64,000 bases of DNA, taken from assembly GCA_015056795.1 (NCBI GenBank), contig SVFO01000014.1, forward strand, positions 38,576 to 102,575, in the 5' to 3' direction. The notes beneath the pieces were generated by a model. That model had not been told where the DNA came from. It did not search any database and saw only the letters and a program-made list of their open reading frames with translations. The position numbers and the translations under genes were made by a program. Numbering within the stretch: position 1 is the first letter of the stretch; each line of letters begins with the position of its first letter. Origin of the DNA: Lachnospiraceae bacterium (GTDB lineage: Bacteria; Bacillota; Clostridia; Lachnospirales; Lachnospiraceae). This document shows, in pieces, positions 42,934-51,200 of the stretch.

Positions 42934-42980
42934 CTGCCTTCCCCCTCGGGGGAAGGTGGCACGAAGTGCCGGATGAGGGG
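42934..42980. repeat. REP-like palindromic repeat, copy 1
   Basis: CCTTCCCCC-TC-GGGGGAAGG, then TGGCAC-GAA-GTGCC and GGATGAGGGG. The same layout recurs at 50052-50094. It is a known style of dispersed repeat in Clostridia. It lies between convergent genes. Confidence 0.75.
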
Positions 42981-43586
42981 TTAGCTTGCAAGCACCAGCT
43001 TTTTGATCGTGTTAATATACTGCATAATCTCTGACAAAACCATGTCCGCCTGGAAGGAGCCCTCTTGGAAATGCTCCTGAATCAATCCGTCTGCCGCGTG
43101 ATTCATCAACTGGTACAGCAGTCTTCCATCCGTACCGCGCGGCAGCGCATTGAAATGAATACGCCGATAGATATCCTGGTAAGCATTTTCCAGGATTTCT
43201 TTTTTTTGTCCGATGATCATCAAAACCTCATTTGCATCCTCGTAGGTGCTTCTCGCAAGGAACTGCTGCATGTAGGGATAGCCCTTCATGGCATCAAGTC
43301 TCGCAGACTGAATCTGCTTCACCATTTCAAACAAATCCTTCTCACGCGAACCCACAAAGGTGCTAAGTTCCAACGACATATATCTTACGCTGTAATCATA
43401 TGCAAACTGGTACACGCCCAGCTTATTCTCAAAATAATGAAACAGAAGGCCCTTGCTGATGCCAGCCTCCTTCACCACGTCATCCGTGCTGGCATGACGA
43501 TAACCGTTGATGGCAAATACCTTCAACGCTGCATTAATCATTCTGTCTTGCTTTTCTTTTTTCAGTTCAAAAAACTTACCGTTCAT
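42981..43586 (-). CDS. TetR-family regulator
   Basis: 201 residues from the ATG at 43586 (GGGAG upstream). The helix-turn-helix is clear (KQDRMINAALKVFAINGYRHASTDDVVKEAGISKGLLFHYFENKLGVYQFAYDYS). The ligand domain is of general TetR type. It is divergent from the acidic coiled-coil gene, with its own promoter. No operator palindrome is obvious to me. Confidence 0.9.
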   Translation of the reverse strand: MNGKFFELKKEKQDRMINAALKVFAINGYRHASTDDVVKEAGISKGLLFHYFENKLGVYQFAYDYSVRYMSLELSTFVGSREKDLFEMVKQIQSARLDAMKGYPYMQQFLARSTYEDANEVLMIIGQKKEILENAYQDIYRRIHFNALPRGTDGRLLYQLMNHAADGLIQEHFQEGSFQADMVLSEIMQYINTIKKLVLAS

Positions 43587-43616
43587 CTCCCTGCTCCCAT
43601 CTTTCGCGATGTTTAA

Positions 43617-43645
43617 AGTGTAGCACACCCGCAAAAAGCTTTCAA
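43617..43645 (-). promoter_or_regulatory. Promoter of the 43586 TetR gene
   Basis: Minus strand: -35 TTGAAA (43640-43645), 17 bp, -10 TACACT (43617-43622). Confidence 0.7.
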
Positions 43646-43772
43646 GTGCTATCTTTTTTTATCAAGCTTTTCGAAGGATTTTATAAAAAAATAATACATA
43701 ATCTCTTTTCAATTTCTTAAAATAGTATTAGAATAGGATTATCACTTCACAATAGAAAGGAGCTTCAAACCT

Positions 43773-44324
43773 ATGTCTAGAAAATTTGGAAAATTTATGT
43801 TGACCGCTGCCGCTGTTACCACTGCTGCCGCTGCGGCATATTATTTCTCTCAGAAAAAGAAGGCTGATACGGAGCCCGACTTTGATGAAGATTTTGATGA
43901 TTTCAGTGATGACGGAGATGAGGATGCTGATCGCAGCTATGTAGAGCTCGACATGGACAATGCTGATGAGAAGAAAAAGGTAGACCTTGAGGAAATGGCT
44001 TCCAAGGCTTCCGCTACGATTTCCAGCGCCGTAAATAAGGTTGCTACGACTGCAAACCGCGTTATGGATCGCGCAATTGAAAAGGTAGAAGAATTTGTAG
44101 GCGACAAGGAAGCAAAGGCAGAGGATCTCGCCGAGAAGGCTTCTGATGCTGCTGAAGACCTTGCCGAGAAGGCTGCTGACGCCGCTGATGATCTTGCAGA
44201 TAAGGCTGCGGATGCTGCAGAGGCTGCTGCTGATAAGCTTGATGAGACCGCTGAGAAGGTCGCTGAGGCCGTAGAAGACGCTGCAGAGGAATTCGAAGAT
44301 GATGAGGAAAAGAAAGACGAATAA
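43773..44324 (+). CDS. Acidic, Ala-rich coiled-coil protein with N-terminal membrane segment
   Basis: 183 residues. A short basic start and one hydrophobic Ala-rich segment (FMLTAAAVTTAAAAAYYF) are followed by an acidic stretch (about 30-70). The rest is a long helical region of 11-residue repeats of the form (D/E)LAEKA(A/S)DAA(E/D), like LEA and YtxH-type proteins. Such proteins are thought to protect membranes or proteins under stress. The divergent TetR gene may control it. A strong terminator follows. Confidence 0.65.
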   Translation: MSRKFGKFMLTAAAVTTAAAAAYYFSQKKKADTEPDFDEDFDDFSDDGDEDADRSYVELDMDNADEKKKVDLEEMASKASATISSAVNKVATTANRVMDRAIEKVEEFVGDKEAKAEDLAEKASDAAEDLAEKAADAADDLADKAADAAEAAADKLDETAEKVAEAVEDAAEEFEDDEEKKDE

Positions 44325-44349
44325 TTCGGTCATATCTTTTTAACAGGAA

Positions 44350-44386
44350 AAACCCCTTGGAACCATGTGTTTCAAGGGGTTTCTTA
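44350..44386 (+). terminator. Terminator after the acidic coiled-coil gene
   Basis: Stem AAACCCCTTG / CAAGGGGTTT, 13-nt loop, then TTCTT. Confidence 0.8.
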
Positions 44387-44455
44387 ATATCTTTGCTTTC
44401 TTACTACCTTCGTTACATATTTACCTTTTTTCTGCTTACTTACACTTGTGTTACC

Positions 44456-46171
44456 TTATTTCGGCAACACAAAGGAGCTCTTTAAGGATACGATGCGGTT
44501 CAGCACGAGTGCATCCTCCCTGGAATCCTTGGGATCCACGCTAAAGAAGCCCTGACGCACGAACTGGAAGCGATCATAGGGCTTGGAACCAGCAAACGCA
44601 GGCTCCAAATATGCCTTTACCACGGTCAGGCTGTTCGGATTCAAGAAGACATTGCCTTCCTCATCGTAAACGCTTCCTGCGGCCTCTGCCTTCTCCTCGT
44701 CAATCAGATTTTCATAGAGCCTTACTTCTGCGGGAATCGCAGTCTTTGCCGCCACCCAGTGAATCGTTCCTTTTACCTTTCTTCCATCAGGGCTGTTACC
44801 ACCCTTGGAGGCAGGATCATAGGTACAATGCACCTCCGTCACATTTCCATTCTCATCCTTGATGCATCCCGTACAGGTCACAAAATACGCGTTCATGAGA
44901 CGCACTTCATTTCCGGGGAACATTCTAAAATACTTCTTCGGAGGCTCCTCCATAAAGTCTTCCCGCTCGATGTAAAGCTCTTTTCCGAAGGGTACCTTTC
45001 TGCTTCCCAGCGCCTCATTCTCAGGGTTATTGACAGCATCCAGCTCTTCCATCTGTCCTTCGGGATAGTTGTCAATGACAAGCTTCACGGGATCCAGAAT
45101 GGCCATGTATCTAGGCGCCTTGGGCTTTAAATCCTCACGAATGCAATACTCCAGCGCTGCATAGTCAGCAACGGATTGTGCCTTGGAGACACCGCACATT
45201 TCCACGAACATCTTGATGGACTCGGGCGTAAAGCCTCTGCGGCGAAGGGCTGCGATGGAAACCAGTCTCGGGTCATCCCAGCCGTCCACCTTGCCTTCCT
45301 GCACCAGCTTTTTGATATATCTCTTACCGGTCACGACATTCTTTAAATACATCTTTGCCTGCTCGATCTGGCGGGGCGGATGCGGGTATTCCAGCTCTCT
45401 CACCACCCAATCATACAAGGGACGATGATCCTCAAATTCCAGCGTACAGATGGAATGCGTAATGCCCTCGATCGCATCCTCAATGGGATGGGCGAAATCA
45501 TACATGGGATAGATGCACCAAGCATCTCCCGTGTTGTGATGAGTCATGTGCGCCACACGGTAAATAACGGGATCACGCATGTTGATGTTCGGAGAGGCCA
45601 TGTCAATCTTTGCACGAAGCACCTTCTCGCCATCTGCAAACTTCCCTTCCTTCATCTCCTCAAAGAGACGCAGGTTCTCCTCCATGCTCCGCTCGCGGTT
45701 CGGATCATTGGTTCCAGGCTCGGTAAAGGAGCCACGGGTTGCCTTGATCTCATCCGCAGTCAGGTCTGACACATAGGCTTTACCCTTCTTAATCAGCTTT
45801 ACTGCTGCCTCATACATCTGTCCAAAATAATTGGACGCAAAAAACAGCCTGTCCTCATAATCTGCGCCAAGCCACTGTACGTCGGCCTTGATGGACTCTA
45901 CAAACTCAATGTCCTCCTTAGTCGGGTTCGTGTCATCAAAACGCATGTTGAATTTTCCGCCATACTGCTGCGCTAGTCCATAGTTCACAAGAATGGACTT
46001 TGCATGGCCAATATGTAAATATCCATTGGGTTCGGGAGGAAATCTCGTATGAACAGTGTCATAAACGCCCTCCGCCAAATCCTTGTCAATCGCCTGTTCA
46101 ATAAAGTTACGGCTGACAACGGTCTTCTCCTCCTCCGTTGTCTCTGGTACCTTATTTTCTAAGTCTGCCAT
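44456..46171 (-). CDS. glnS: Glutaminyl-tRNA synthetase
   Basis: 571 residues, full length. A class I synthetase with the HIGH motif in [24 protein letters not shown] and the second signature as [17 protein letters not shown] (the MSK-like loop region). GlnRS is not universal in Clostridia, which often use the amidotransferase route, so its presence is informative. The ATG is preceded by a purine-rich AAAGAAGG-type site. The promoter is at 46220-46247. Confidence 0.97.
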   Translation of the reverse strand: MADLENKVPETTEEEKTVVSRNFIEQAIDKDLAEGVYDTVHTRFPPEPNGYLHIGHAKSILVNYGLAQQYGGKFNMRFDDTNPTKEDIEFVESIKADVQWLGADYEDRLFFASNYFGQMYEAAVKLIKKGKAYVSDLTADEIKATRGSFTEPGTNDPNRERSMEENLRLFEEMKEGKFADGEKVLRAKIDMASPNINMRDPVIYRVAHMTHHNTGDAWCIYPMYDFAHPIEDAIEGITHSICTLEFEDHRPLYDWVVRELEYPHPPRQIEQAKMYLKNVVTGKRYIKKLVQEGKVDGWDDPRLVSIAALRRRGFTPESIKMFVEMCGVSKAQSVADYAALEYCIREDLKPKAPRYMAILDPVKLVIDNYPEGQMEELDAVNNPENEALGSRKVPFGKELYIEREDFMEEPPKKYFRMFPGNEVRLMNAYFVTCTGCIKDENGNVTEVHCTYDPASKGGNSPDGRKVKGTIHWVAAKTAIPAEVRLYENLIDEEKAEAAGSVYDEEGNVFLNPNSLTVVKAYLEPAFAGSKPYDRFQFVRQGFFSVDPKDSREDALVLNRIVSLKSSFVLPK

Positions 46172-46219
46172 AGTTCTCTTTCCTTCTTTCCATTGAATTA
46201 CAAAAACATCACTGTTTCA

Positions 46220-46247
46220 ATATTATCATATTCTTATTATTTGGCAA
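46220..46247 (-). promoter_or_regulatory. glnS promoter
   Basis: Minus strand: -35 TTGCCA (46242-46247), 16 bp, -10 TAATAT (46220-46225). The rest of the 46172-46483 gap is AT-rich and holds only this and the promoter of the GH13 gene. Confidence 0.5.
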
Positions 46248-46377
46248 GTTTTTTTCGTAAAGCATTTCTTTCGATGGCTACTTTCTTCTTCCATGCATGA
46301 TTCTTGATATAAACGCGCGGGAATCTCTCATTTTGTGCACAATAATAAATTATAGGCATTATTTGTCAGAATAATTG

Positions 46378-46406
46378 TTGACTTTTCCGAAAATTATTTT
46401 TACAAT
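46378..46406 (+). promoter_or_regulatory. Promoter of the GH13 gene
   Basis: -35 TTGACT (46378-46383), 17 bp, -10 TACAAT (46401-46406), 77 bp before the start codon. Confidence 0.75.
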
Positions 46407-46483
46407 ATCATAAAGTAGGATTATTATCTTCCCTATTGACATAACAAACGCAGAAATTACTTGCAGAAAGAGAGGTACGCGAC

Positions 46484-48091
46484 ATGAGTAGGCAAACAAG
46501 ACCTGAATGGCTTGACAATGCCATCTTTTATGAGATTTATCCCCAGTCCTTCTGTGACACGAACGGCGACGGCATCGGCGATTTTCATGGCATCATCGGT
46601 AAGCTTGACTATATCAAGGAGCTCGGCTGTAACGCCCTTTGGATCAATCCCTGCTTCGCTTCTCCCTTCGGGGATGCGGGCTATGACGTGTCTGATTATT
46701 ATCAGGTTGCACCGCGCTATGGCACCAATGAGGATCTAAAGAAACTCTTTCAGGAAGCGCATGCCCGCGGCCTGCACGTGCTTCTTGACCTTGTTCCTGG
46801 TCATACCTCCACAAAACATCCCTGGTTTTTGGAATCCATGAAGGCCGAGAAAAATGAATATACGGACCGCTATATCTGGACGGACAGCATCTGGGAGGAA
46901 CCCGTGGGCTATGGGAGCTTGCGTGGTATTTCTGATCGTGACGGTTCCTGCGTCGTCAATTTCTTTTCCCATCAGCCCGCGCTGAATTATGGTTTTTATA
47001 AGCCTGACAAACCATGGCAACAGCCCATGGACGCAGAAGGTCCCAAGGCCAACTTAGAAGCCATGAAGGATGTCATGCGTTTTTGGCTTGGGATGGGATG
47101 CGACGGCTTCCGCGTGGACATGGCAGGTGCCATGGTGAAAAATGACGAGGATGGAAAGGGTACCATAAAGCTTTGGCAAAACGTGCGCGCATTTTTAGAT
47201 CAAGAATTTCCAAAGGCCGCCATGGTTTCTGAATGGGGCGAACCTGACAAAGCGCTTCAGGGCGGCTTTCACATGGACTTTCTCTTACACTTTGGTCCTT
47301 CCCATTACAACGACCTGTTCCGCTGTGAGGAACCCTTCTTCTCTGACCGCGGCAAGGGTGACGTCTCCGCTTTTGTGCAAAAATATCTGGACAGCTATCA
47401 AAAGGCGAACCATGAGGGACTGATTTGCATTCCCTCTGGCAACCATGACATGGACAGGCTGGCACGCTCCCTTCACGGCGATAATTTGAAGATCGCGTTC
47501 GCCTTCCTGTTGTCCATGCCAGGGGCTCCTTTTATTTATTATGGAGACGAAATTGGCATGCGCTACGTGGAGGGATTAACCTCCGTGGAGGGCGGCTATA
47601 ATCGCACAGGCTCACGCTCTCCCATGCAGTGGGATGAGACCACGAATGCAGGCTTTAGCTCTGCTTCCAGGGAAAAGCTTTACATCCCTATCGACGAAAG
47701 TGCTGACCGTCCCACCGTGGCTGCGCAGATGGCAGACGAGGCTTCCCTATATCATGAAATACAAAGGCTGATTCGCATCAGACAATCGCATGCTGCCCTG
47801 CAAAACTGGGGAGACATTCAGTTCCTCCATGCAGAAAAGGAAAGCTATCCCTTGGCCTATGTCAGGAGCTCGCAAAGCCTTTCTGAGAACGAACCTCTGA
47901 AGAAAATGACTGATTCAGATGAAAAGAGTGCGGAAAAGATCCTTGTCATTCTAAATCCAGCCAATTGTGAAGTAAGCTTCGCCTGCGACCTGGAACTCAA
48001 GGAATGTATTTATTCCATGGGCGGCGAAATCAAAAAAGAAAGCGGAATGGTTCAAATCCCACCCCGCTTTGCCGGTTTTTATTTGATTTAG
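46484..48091 (+). CDS. GH13 alpha-glucosidase / alpha-amylase family enzyme
   Basis: 535 residues without signal peptide. All GH13 regions are present: DLVPGHTS (region I), GFRVDMAG with the nucleophile Asp (II), MVSEWGEP with the acid/base Glu (III) and SGNHDMDR with the stabilising Asp (IV). The start WLDNAIFYEIYPQSFCDTNGDGIGDFHGIIGKLDYIKELG is typical of oligo-1,6- and alpha-glucosidases. The exact linkage is open; the protein is intracellular and cleaves imported alpha-glucans. Its stop overlaps that of the convergent membrane-protein gene by four bases. Confidence 0.93.
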   Translation: MSRQTRPEWLDNAIFYEIYPQSFCDTNGDGIGDFHGIIGKLDYIKELGCNALWINPCFASPFGDAGYDVSDYYQVAPRYGTNEDLKKLFQEAHARGLHVLLDLVPGHTSTKHPWFLESMKAEKNEYTDRYIWTDSIWEEPVGYGSLRGISDRDGSCVVNFFSHQPALNYGFYKPDKPWQQPMDAEGPKANLEAMKDVMRFWLGMGCDGFRVDMAGAMVKNDEDGKGTIKLWQNVRAFLDQEFPKAAMVSEWGEPDKALQGGFHMDFLLHFGPSHYNDLFRCEEPFFSDRGKGDVSAFVQKYLDSYQKANHEGLICIPSGNHDMDRLARSLHGDNLKIAFAFLLSMPGAPFIYYGDEIGMRYVEGLTSVEGGYNRTGSRSPMQWDETTNAGFSSASREKLYIPIDESADRPTVAAQMADEASLYHEIQRLIRIRQSHAALQNWGDIQFLHAEKESYPLAYVRSSQSLSENEPLKKMTDSDEKSAEKILVILNPANCEVSFACDLELKECIYSMGGEIKKESGMVQIPPRFAGFYLI

Positions 48092-48759
48092 TAATCTAGT
48101 TCCAAAGGAAAGCTCATCAAATTGAAGGGCACATGACGAACATCCTCCGGATCGTCATCCCATATGAGAATTAATCGTTCTTCCCGAAAGACCGCGCCTG
48201 GATTTTCTTCTACGGAATATGTCCGGGCAGGGCCTTTTGCGTCATAGCCATCAATCCAATACGCACGATCCCTGTCCAAATAATATGCCAAATAGTAGAC
48301 CTGCACGGTCTGCCAGGATTTATGGTGCACAATGAGAATTGCTTCCTCTCCCGTATTCACCTCGGAATCATACACCTCATATTTCGGCTGAAATCCCAAG
48401 CCCTCATTGACATACATGGAGGAAGCCAAAAATGCATTTCCAAACAGGGTCACGATAAATCCCGATGCGGCAAGAATCGTTCGAATTGCCTTGGTAATGG
48501 GATGTGCCTTTTGCAGGGACTCATATCCAAGAACCATCACGCCGCCTGCAAACCCCGTCCAGAAAATAATGAAACAAGCATCGGAAAACTGCTTGGGCGG
48601 CAACAGGACTCTCTTCTCCGTATCATAAAACAGATAGTCCTTGTATCCCTTTCTCATGCAGATGACCGCCAATACAAAAACCGCGATCAGGGAGCCAACC
48701 TGCAAAATGATTCCCAGGATGCCAACCCAGCGATAGGATGTGCTCTTTTCTTCTTCCAT
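48088..48759 (-). CDS. Three-TM hypothetical membrane protein
   Basis: 223 residues from the ATG at 48759 with GGAGAG six bases upstream; a longer open frame would overlap purH. Three or four membrane helices (WVGILGIILQVGSLIAVFVLAVICM, FIIFWTGFAGGVMVLGYESL, TILAASGFIVTLFGNAFLASSMYV) are followed by a soluble C-terminal beta-rich domain (about 135-223). No family recognised. It lies 37 bp downstream of purH and may be the last gene of that operon, but nothing ties it to purine synthesis. Confidence 0.6.
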   Translation of the reverse strand: MEEEKSTSYRWVGILGIILQVGSLIAVFVLAVICMRKGYKDYLFYDTEKRVLLPPKQFSDACFIIFWTGFAGGVMVLGYESLQKAHPITKAIRTILAASGFIVTLFGNAFLASSMYVNEGLGFQPKYEVYDSEVNTGEEAILIVHHKSWQTVQVYYLAYYLDRDRAYWIDGYDAKGPARTYSVEENPGAVFREERLILIWDDDPEDVRHVPFNLMSFPLELDY

Positions 48760-48796
48760 TTGACACTCTCCAGCTTTAAAGCTTGATCTTCGTGAA

Positions 48797-49975
48797 TTAG
48801 TGATGGAACAGACGAATGCCCGTAAATGCCATAACCATGTTGTACTTGTCAGCACACTCGATAACAAGGTCATCACGAACGGATCCGCCAGGCTGAGCGA
48901 TGTACTGTACGCCGCTCTTGTGTGCTCTCTCGATGTTATCGGAGAACGGGAAGAAGGCATCACTACCGCAGGTTACGCCCTGCATCTGATTCAACCATGC
49001 CCTCTTTTCCTCGCGAGTAAATACGGCAGGCTTTACCTTGAAGGTCTTCTCCCAAACGCCGTCAGCAAGCACGTCCTCATACTCATCTCCCATGTAAACG
49101 TCGATGGCGTTATCGCGGTCTGCGCGGCCAAGGCCGTCAACAAACTGCAGACCCATTACCTGTGGAGACTGACGAAGGAACCAGTTGTCAGCCTTCTGAC
49201 CGGCAAGTCTGGTGCAGTGGATTCTGGACTGCTGTCCAGCACCGATGCCGATGGCCTGACCATCCTTAACGTAGCATACGGAATTGGACTGCGTATATTT
49301 CAGGGTAATCAAGGAAATCTTCATGTCGATCAGTGCCTTCTCAGGGATCTCCTTGTTTGCGGTTACGATGTTGGAAAGCAGATCGCCGTTCACGTCCAGC
49401 TCATTTCTGCCCTGCTCGAAGGTGATGCCGTATACCTGCTTCTTCTCGATGGGGGCGGGTACATAATTCGGATCGATCTGGATCACATTGTAGTTGCCCT
49501 TCTTCTTTGCTTTCAGCATCTCGAGTGCTTCGTCGGTATAGCCAGGTGCAATGACACCGTCGGAAACCTCTCTCTTAATCAGTCTTGCGGTATCTGCGTC
49601 GCAGACGTCAGACAGTGCAATGAAATCGCCAAAGGAGGACATTCTGTCCGCGCCTCTTGCTCTTGCATAAGCGCAAGCCAGAGGAGAAAGCTCACCAAGG
49701 TCATCTACCCAATAAATCTTTGCGAGCGTCTCGGAAAGGGGCAGACCTACTGCTGCACCTGCGGGGCTAACATGCTTAAAGGAGGTTGCTGCAGGAAGGC
49801 CCGTTGCCTCCTTGAGCTCCTTTACCAGCTGCCAGCCATTAAAGGCATCCAAAAAGTTAATATAGCCAGGCTTACCGTTCAATACGGTAACAGGCAACTC
49901 ACTTCCATCCTCCATAAAGATTCTGGAAGGCTTCTGATTCGGGTTACAACCATACTTCAACTGAATTTCGTTCAT
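48797..49975 (-). CDS. purH: AICAR formyltransferase (PurH transformylase domain only)
   Basis: 391 residues from the ATG at 49975 with AAGGAG upstream. It adds the last formyl group to AICAR to give FAICAR, the second-last step of purine synthesis. Motifs: ELKYGCNPNQKPSRIF, SFKHVSPAGAAVGLPLS (catalytic Lys-His), CAYARARGADRMSSFGDFIALSD and GGSVRDDLVIE. The other domain of normal PurH, the IMP cyclohydrolase, is absent; that step is done by PurO encoded just upstream. This split is known from relatives in Lachnospiraceae. The leader carries a dispersed 48-bp element. Confidence 0.93.
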   Translation of the reverse strand: MNEIQLKYGCNPNQKPSRIFMEDGSELPVTVLNGKPGYINFLDAFNGWQLVKELKEATGLPAATSFKHVSPAGAAVGLPLSETLAKIYWVDDLGELSPLACAYARARGADRMSSFGDFIALSDVCDADTARLIKREVSDGVIAPGYTDEALEMLKAKKKGNYNVIQIDPNYVPAPIEKKQVYGITFEQGRNELDVNGDLLSNIVTANKEIPEKALIDMKISLITLKYTQSNSVCYVKDGQAIGIGAGQQSRIHCTRLAGQKADNWFLRQSPQVMGLQFVDGLGRADRDNAIDVYMGDEYEDVLADGVWEKTFKVKPAVFTREEKRAWLNQMQGVTCGSDAFFPFSDNIERAHKSGVQYIAQPGGSVRDDLVIECADKYNMVMAFTGIRLFHH

Positions 49976-49984
49976 CTTTTTCTC

Positions 49985-50032
49985 CTTAATTTTATTTGCT
50001 TCGCGATCCTTGCTACATTCCACTCGGCTCCA
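49985..50032 (-). repeat. Leader repeat family A, copy 2 (ahead of purH)
   Basis: Minus strand begins TGGAGCCGAGTGGAATGTAG and ends in AATTAAG just before the GGAG ribosome-binding site. The other copies are at 5016-5063 and 57668-57715. Confidence 0.75.
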
Positions 50033-50051
50033 TCACAGAGCTTTATTTGCC

Positions 50052-50094
50052 TTCCCCTCTTAGGGGAAGGTGGCGCGCAGCGCCGGATGAGGTT
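50052..50094. repeat. REP-like palindromic repeat, copy 2
   Basis: CCTTCCCC-TCTTA-GGGGAAGG, then TGGCGC-GCA-GCGCC and GGATGAGG. Same layout as 42934-42980, with compensating changes in the second stem (CAC/GTG to CGC/GCG). It lies between purO and purH. Confidence 0.75.
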
Positions 50095-50152
50095 ACGGAT
50101 GAGGTCAAGTTATTTGAAGGTTATGTTATTTAAAGGTCATGTTTTTTGTGTG

Positions 50153-50860
50153 TCACGCATTTTTGTTTACAATTCTCGTCTCGTACTTGCCGGTTGCGAT
50201 GTCGATAAACCGAACGAACAGGGATACCTTGTTGTCCTCGTTCAGTGCATTCCATACCATCTCGGTGAATGCATCGATGTCTCCGTTAACGTCAACCTTG
50301 GTAGGCTCGCCTGCAAAGCTCGGAAGGGGATTTCCGTCGCCGATATAGGTGTGAATAAATCTGCCCTCGCCTGCCTTCGGGTTGTCATAGGTAAAGGTAT
50401 AACGATTGCAGCAATCGGGATCACCGTCATCGCTCTTTAAGATGGACATGGCAAAGTCATACTTGCCGCCCTCGATATGCATCAATCCGGAAATTCTAGG
50501 GGTGTAGTTGGGGCCATCGGGCTCAAACTCACGGCAACGCAGGGACTGCTCAAAGGTCTCACCGCTTGCCATACCGTCATAAATCGTGTCCGTCTGATCT
50601 CCATTGGTTACAATCGTGTCATAACCAAGAACTCTAACGGGTGCATAAATGATCAGGCTGGGATCCTCCAGCTTGGAAGGATCAAACGCCTGCGTGCGAA
50701 TGCCCTCTCCCTCCGTTACAAAAACACGGTTTCTGCTGTTAGAGCTTCTACCCATGATAAAATATGCGGTTACCGCATACTTTCCGTCATTGGACTTGCC
50801 GATGACGATTCCCCTGCCGGGATAACTGTTGCTTGCCAATTCCTGTTGCAGTGATACCAT
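50153..50860 (-). CDS. purO: IMP cyclohydrolase, archaeal-type PurO
   Basis: 235 residues of the PurO family, first known from archaea and unrelated to the cyclohydrolase domain of PurH. It closes FAICAR to IMP, the final step. Landmarks: ELASNSYPGRGIVIGKSNDGKYAVTAYFIMGRSSNSRNRVF at the start and GPNYTPRISGLMHI with later YTYDNPKAGEGRFIHTY. AGGAGG precedes the ATG. It sits between the ZTP riboswitch and purH and should share the transcript with purH. The ligand ZTP and the substrate AICAR/ZMP are linked, so the regulation fits the function. Confidence 0.92.
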   Translation of the reverse strand: MVSLQQELASNSYPGRGIVIGKSNDGKYAVTAYFIMGRSSNSRNRVFVTEGEGIRTQAFDPSKLEDPSLIIYAPVRVLGYDTIVTNGDQTDTIYDGMASGETFEQSLRCREFEPDGPNYTPRISGLMHIEGGKYDFAMSILKSDDGDPDCCNRYTFTYDNPKAGEGRFIHTYIGDGNPLPSFAGEPTKVDVNGDIDAFTEMVWNALNEDNKVSLFVRFIDIATGKYETRIVNKNA

Positions 50861-50918
50861 TGCTTTTCCTCCTTCTTACGATTACTACTATTACTTCGCA
50901 GCCGCTTGTTCCTTTTGG

Positions 50919-50970
50919 CACTCATAAAAACCGTCTGCTTCGCAGCCGCTTGTTTTCGTTCCTCACTACA
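50919..50970 (-). repeat. Leader repeat family B, copy 2 (ahead of purO)
   Basis: About 52 bp resembling 13404-13465 ahead of prfB. It begins just after the T-run of the riboswitch terminator. CAAGCGGCTGCGAAG occurs a second time downstream (about 50893-50908). Confidence 0.6.
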
Positions 50971-51024
50971 AAAACCGCCTGAGCCCGCATAATGACCCAA
51001 AGGTCTTATGCATTGCCCAGGCGG
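50970..51024 (-). terminator. Terminator (expression platform) of the ZTP riboswitch
   Basis: Minus strand: CCGCCTGGGC-AAT-GCATAAGACC pairs with GGGTC-ATTATGC-GGGCTCAGGCGG, followed by TTTTTG. The left arm contains the conserved CCGCCUGGGC of the aptamer, so the ligand-bound fold and the terminator are mutually exclusive: high ZTP keeps the terminator from forming. Confidence 0.85.
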
Positions 51025-51140
51025 TCGGCTTCTTTCAAGCGGCGTTTATATCCTTCTTTGGTTTAGGTTTACGCCCTTCCTGCACTCCCTCGTGGTACTC
51101 CACGGCAGTCTCCTGCTTTTCCGCCAGTTGTGCAGCTCAT
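51013..51140 (-). ncRNA. ZTP (pfl) riboswitch aptamer
   Basis: The parts of the ZTP motif are readable on the minus strand. ACTGGCGG at 51121-51128, then a GTGG-AGTA-CCAC hairpin at 51092-51103, then GGGAGTGC at 51082-51089, and the 3' CCGCCTGGGC at 51015-51024 that forms the pseudoknot. It controls purO-purH, the expected targets of this RNA. The linker between the halves is longer than the shortest known examples. Confidence 0.88.
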
Positions 51141-51146
51141 AAAAGT

Positions 51147-51175
51147 ATCTTACGTGATTTTGTCGTTTTTTGCAA
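51147..51175 (-). promoter_or_regulatory. Promoter of the riboswitch-purO-purH unit
   Basis: Minus strand: -35 TTGCAA (51170-51175), 17 bp, -10 TAAGAT (51147-51152), starting transcription just ahead of the aptamer. It lies 26 bp past the xylanase stop. Confidence 0.7.
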
Positions 51176-51200
51176 GCCCCAACTTTGGGATTTTGACGAC

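Noticed and set aside
48800..50440. A 546-codon plus-strand open frame opposite purH and purO
   Set aside because: It spans two real genes and the gap between them on the other strand, has no domain pattern and no ribosome-binding site. It results from codon choice in the true genes.
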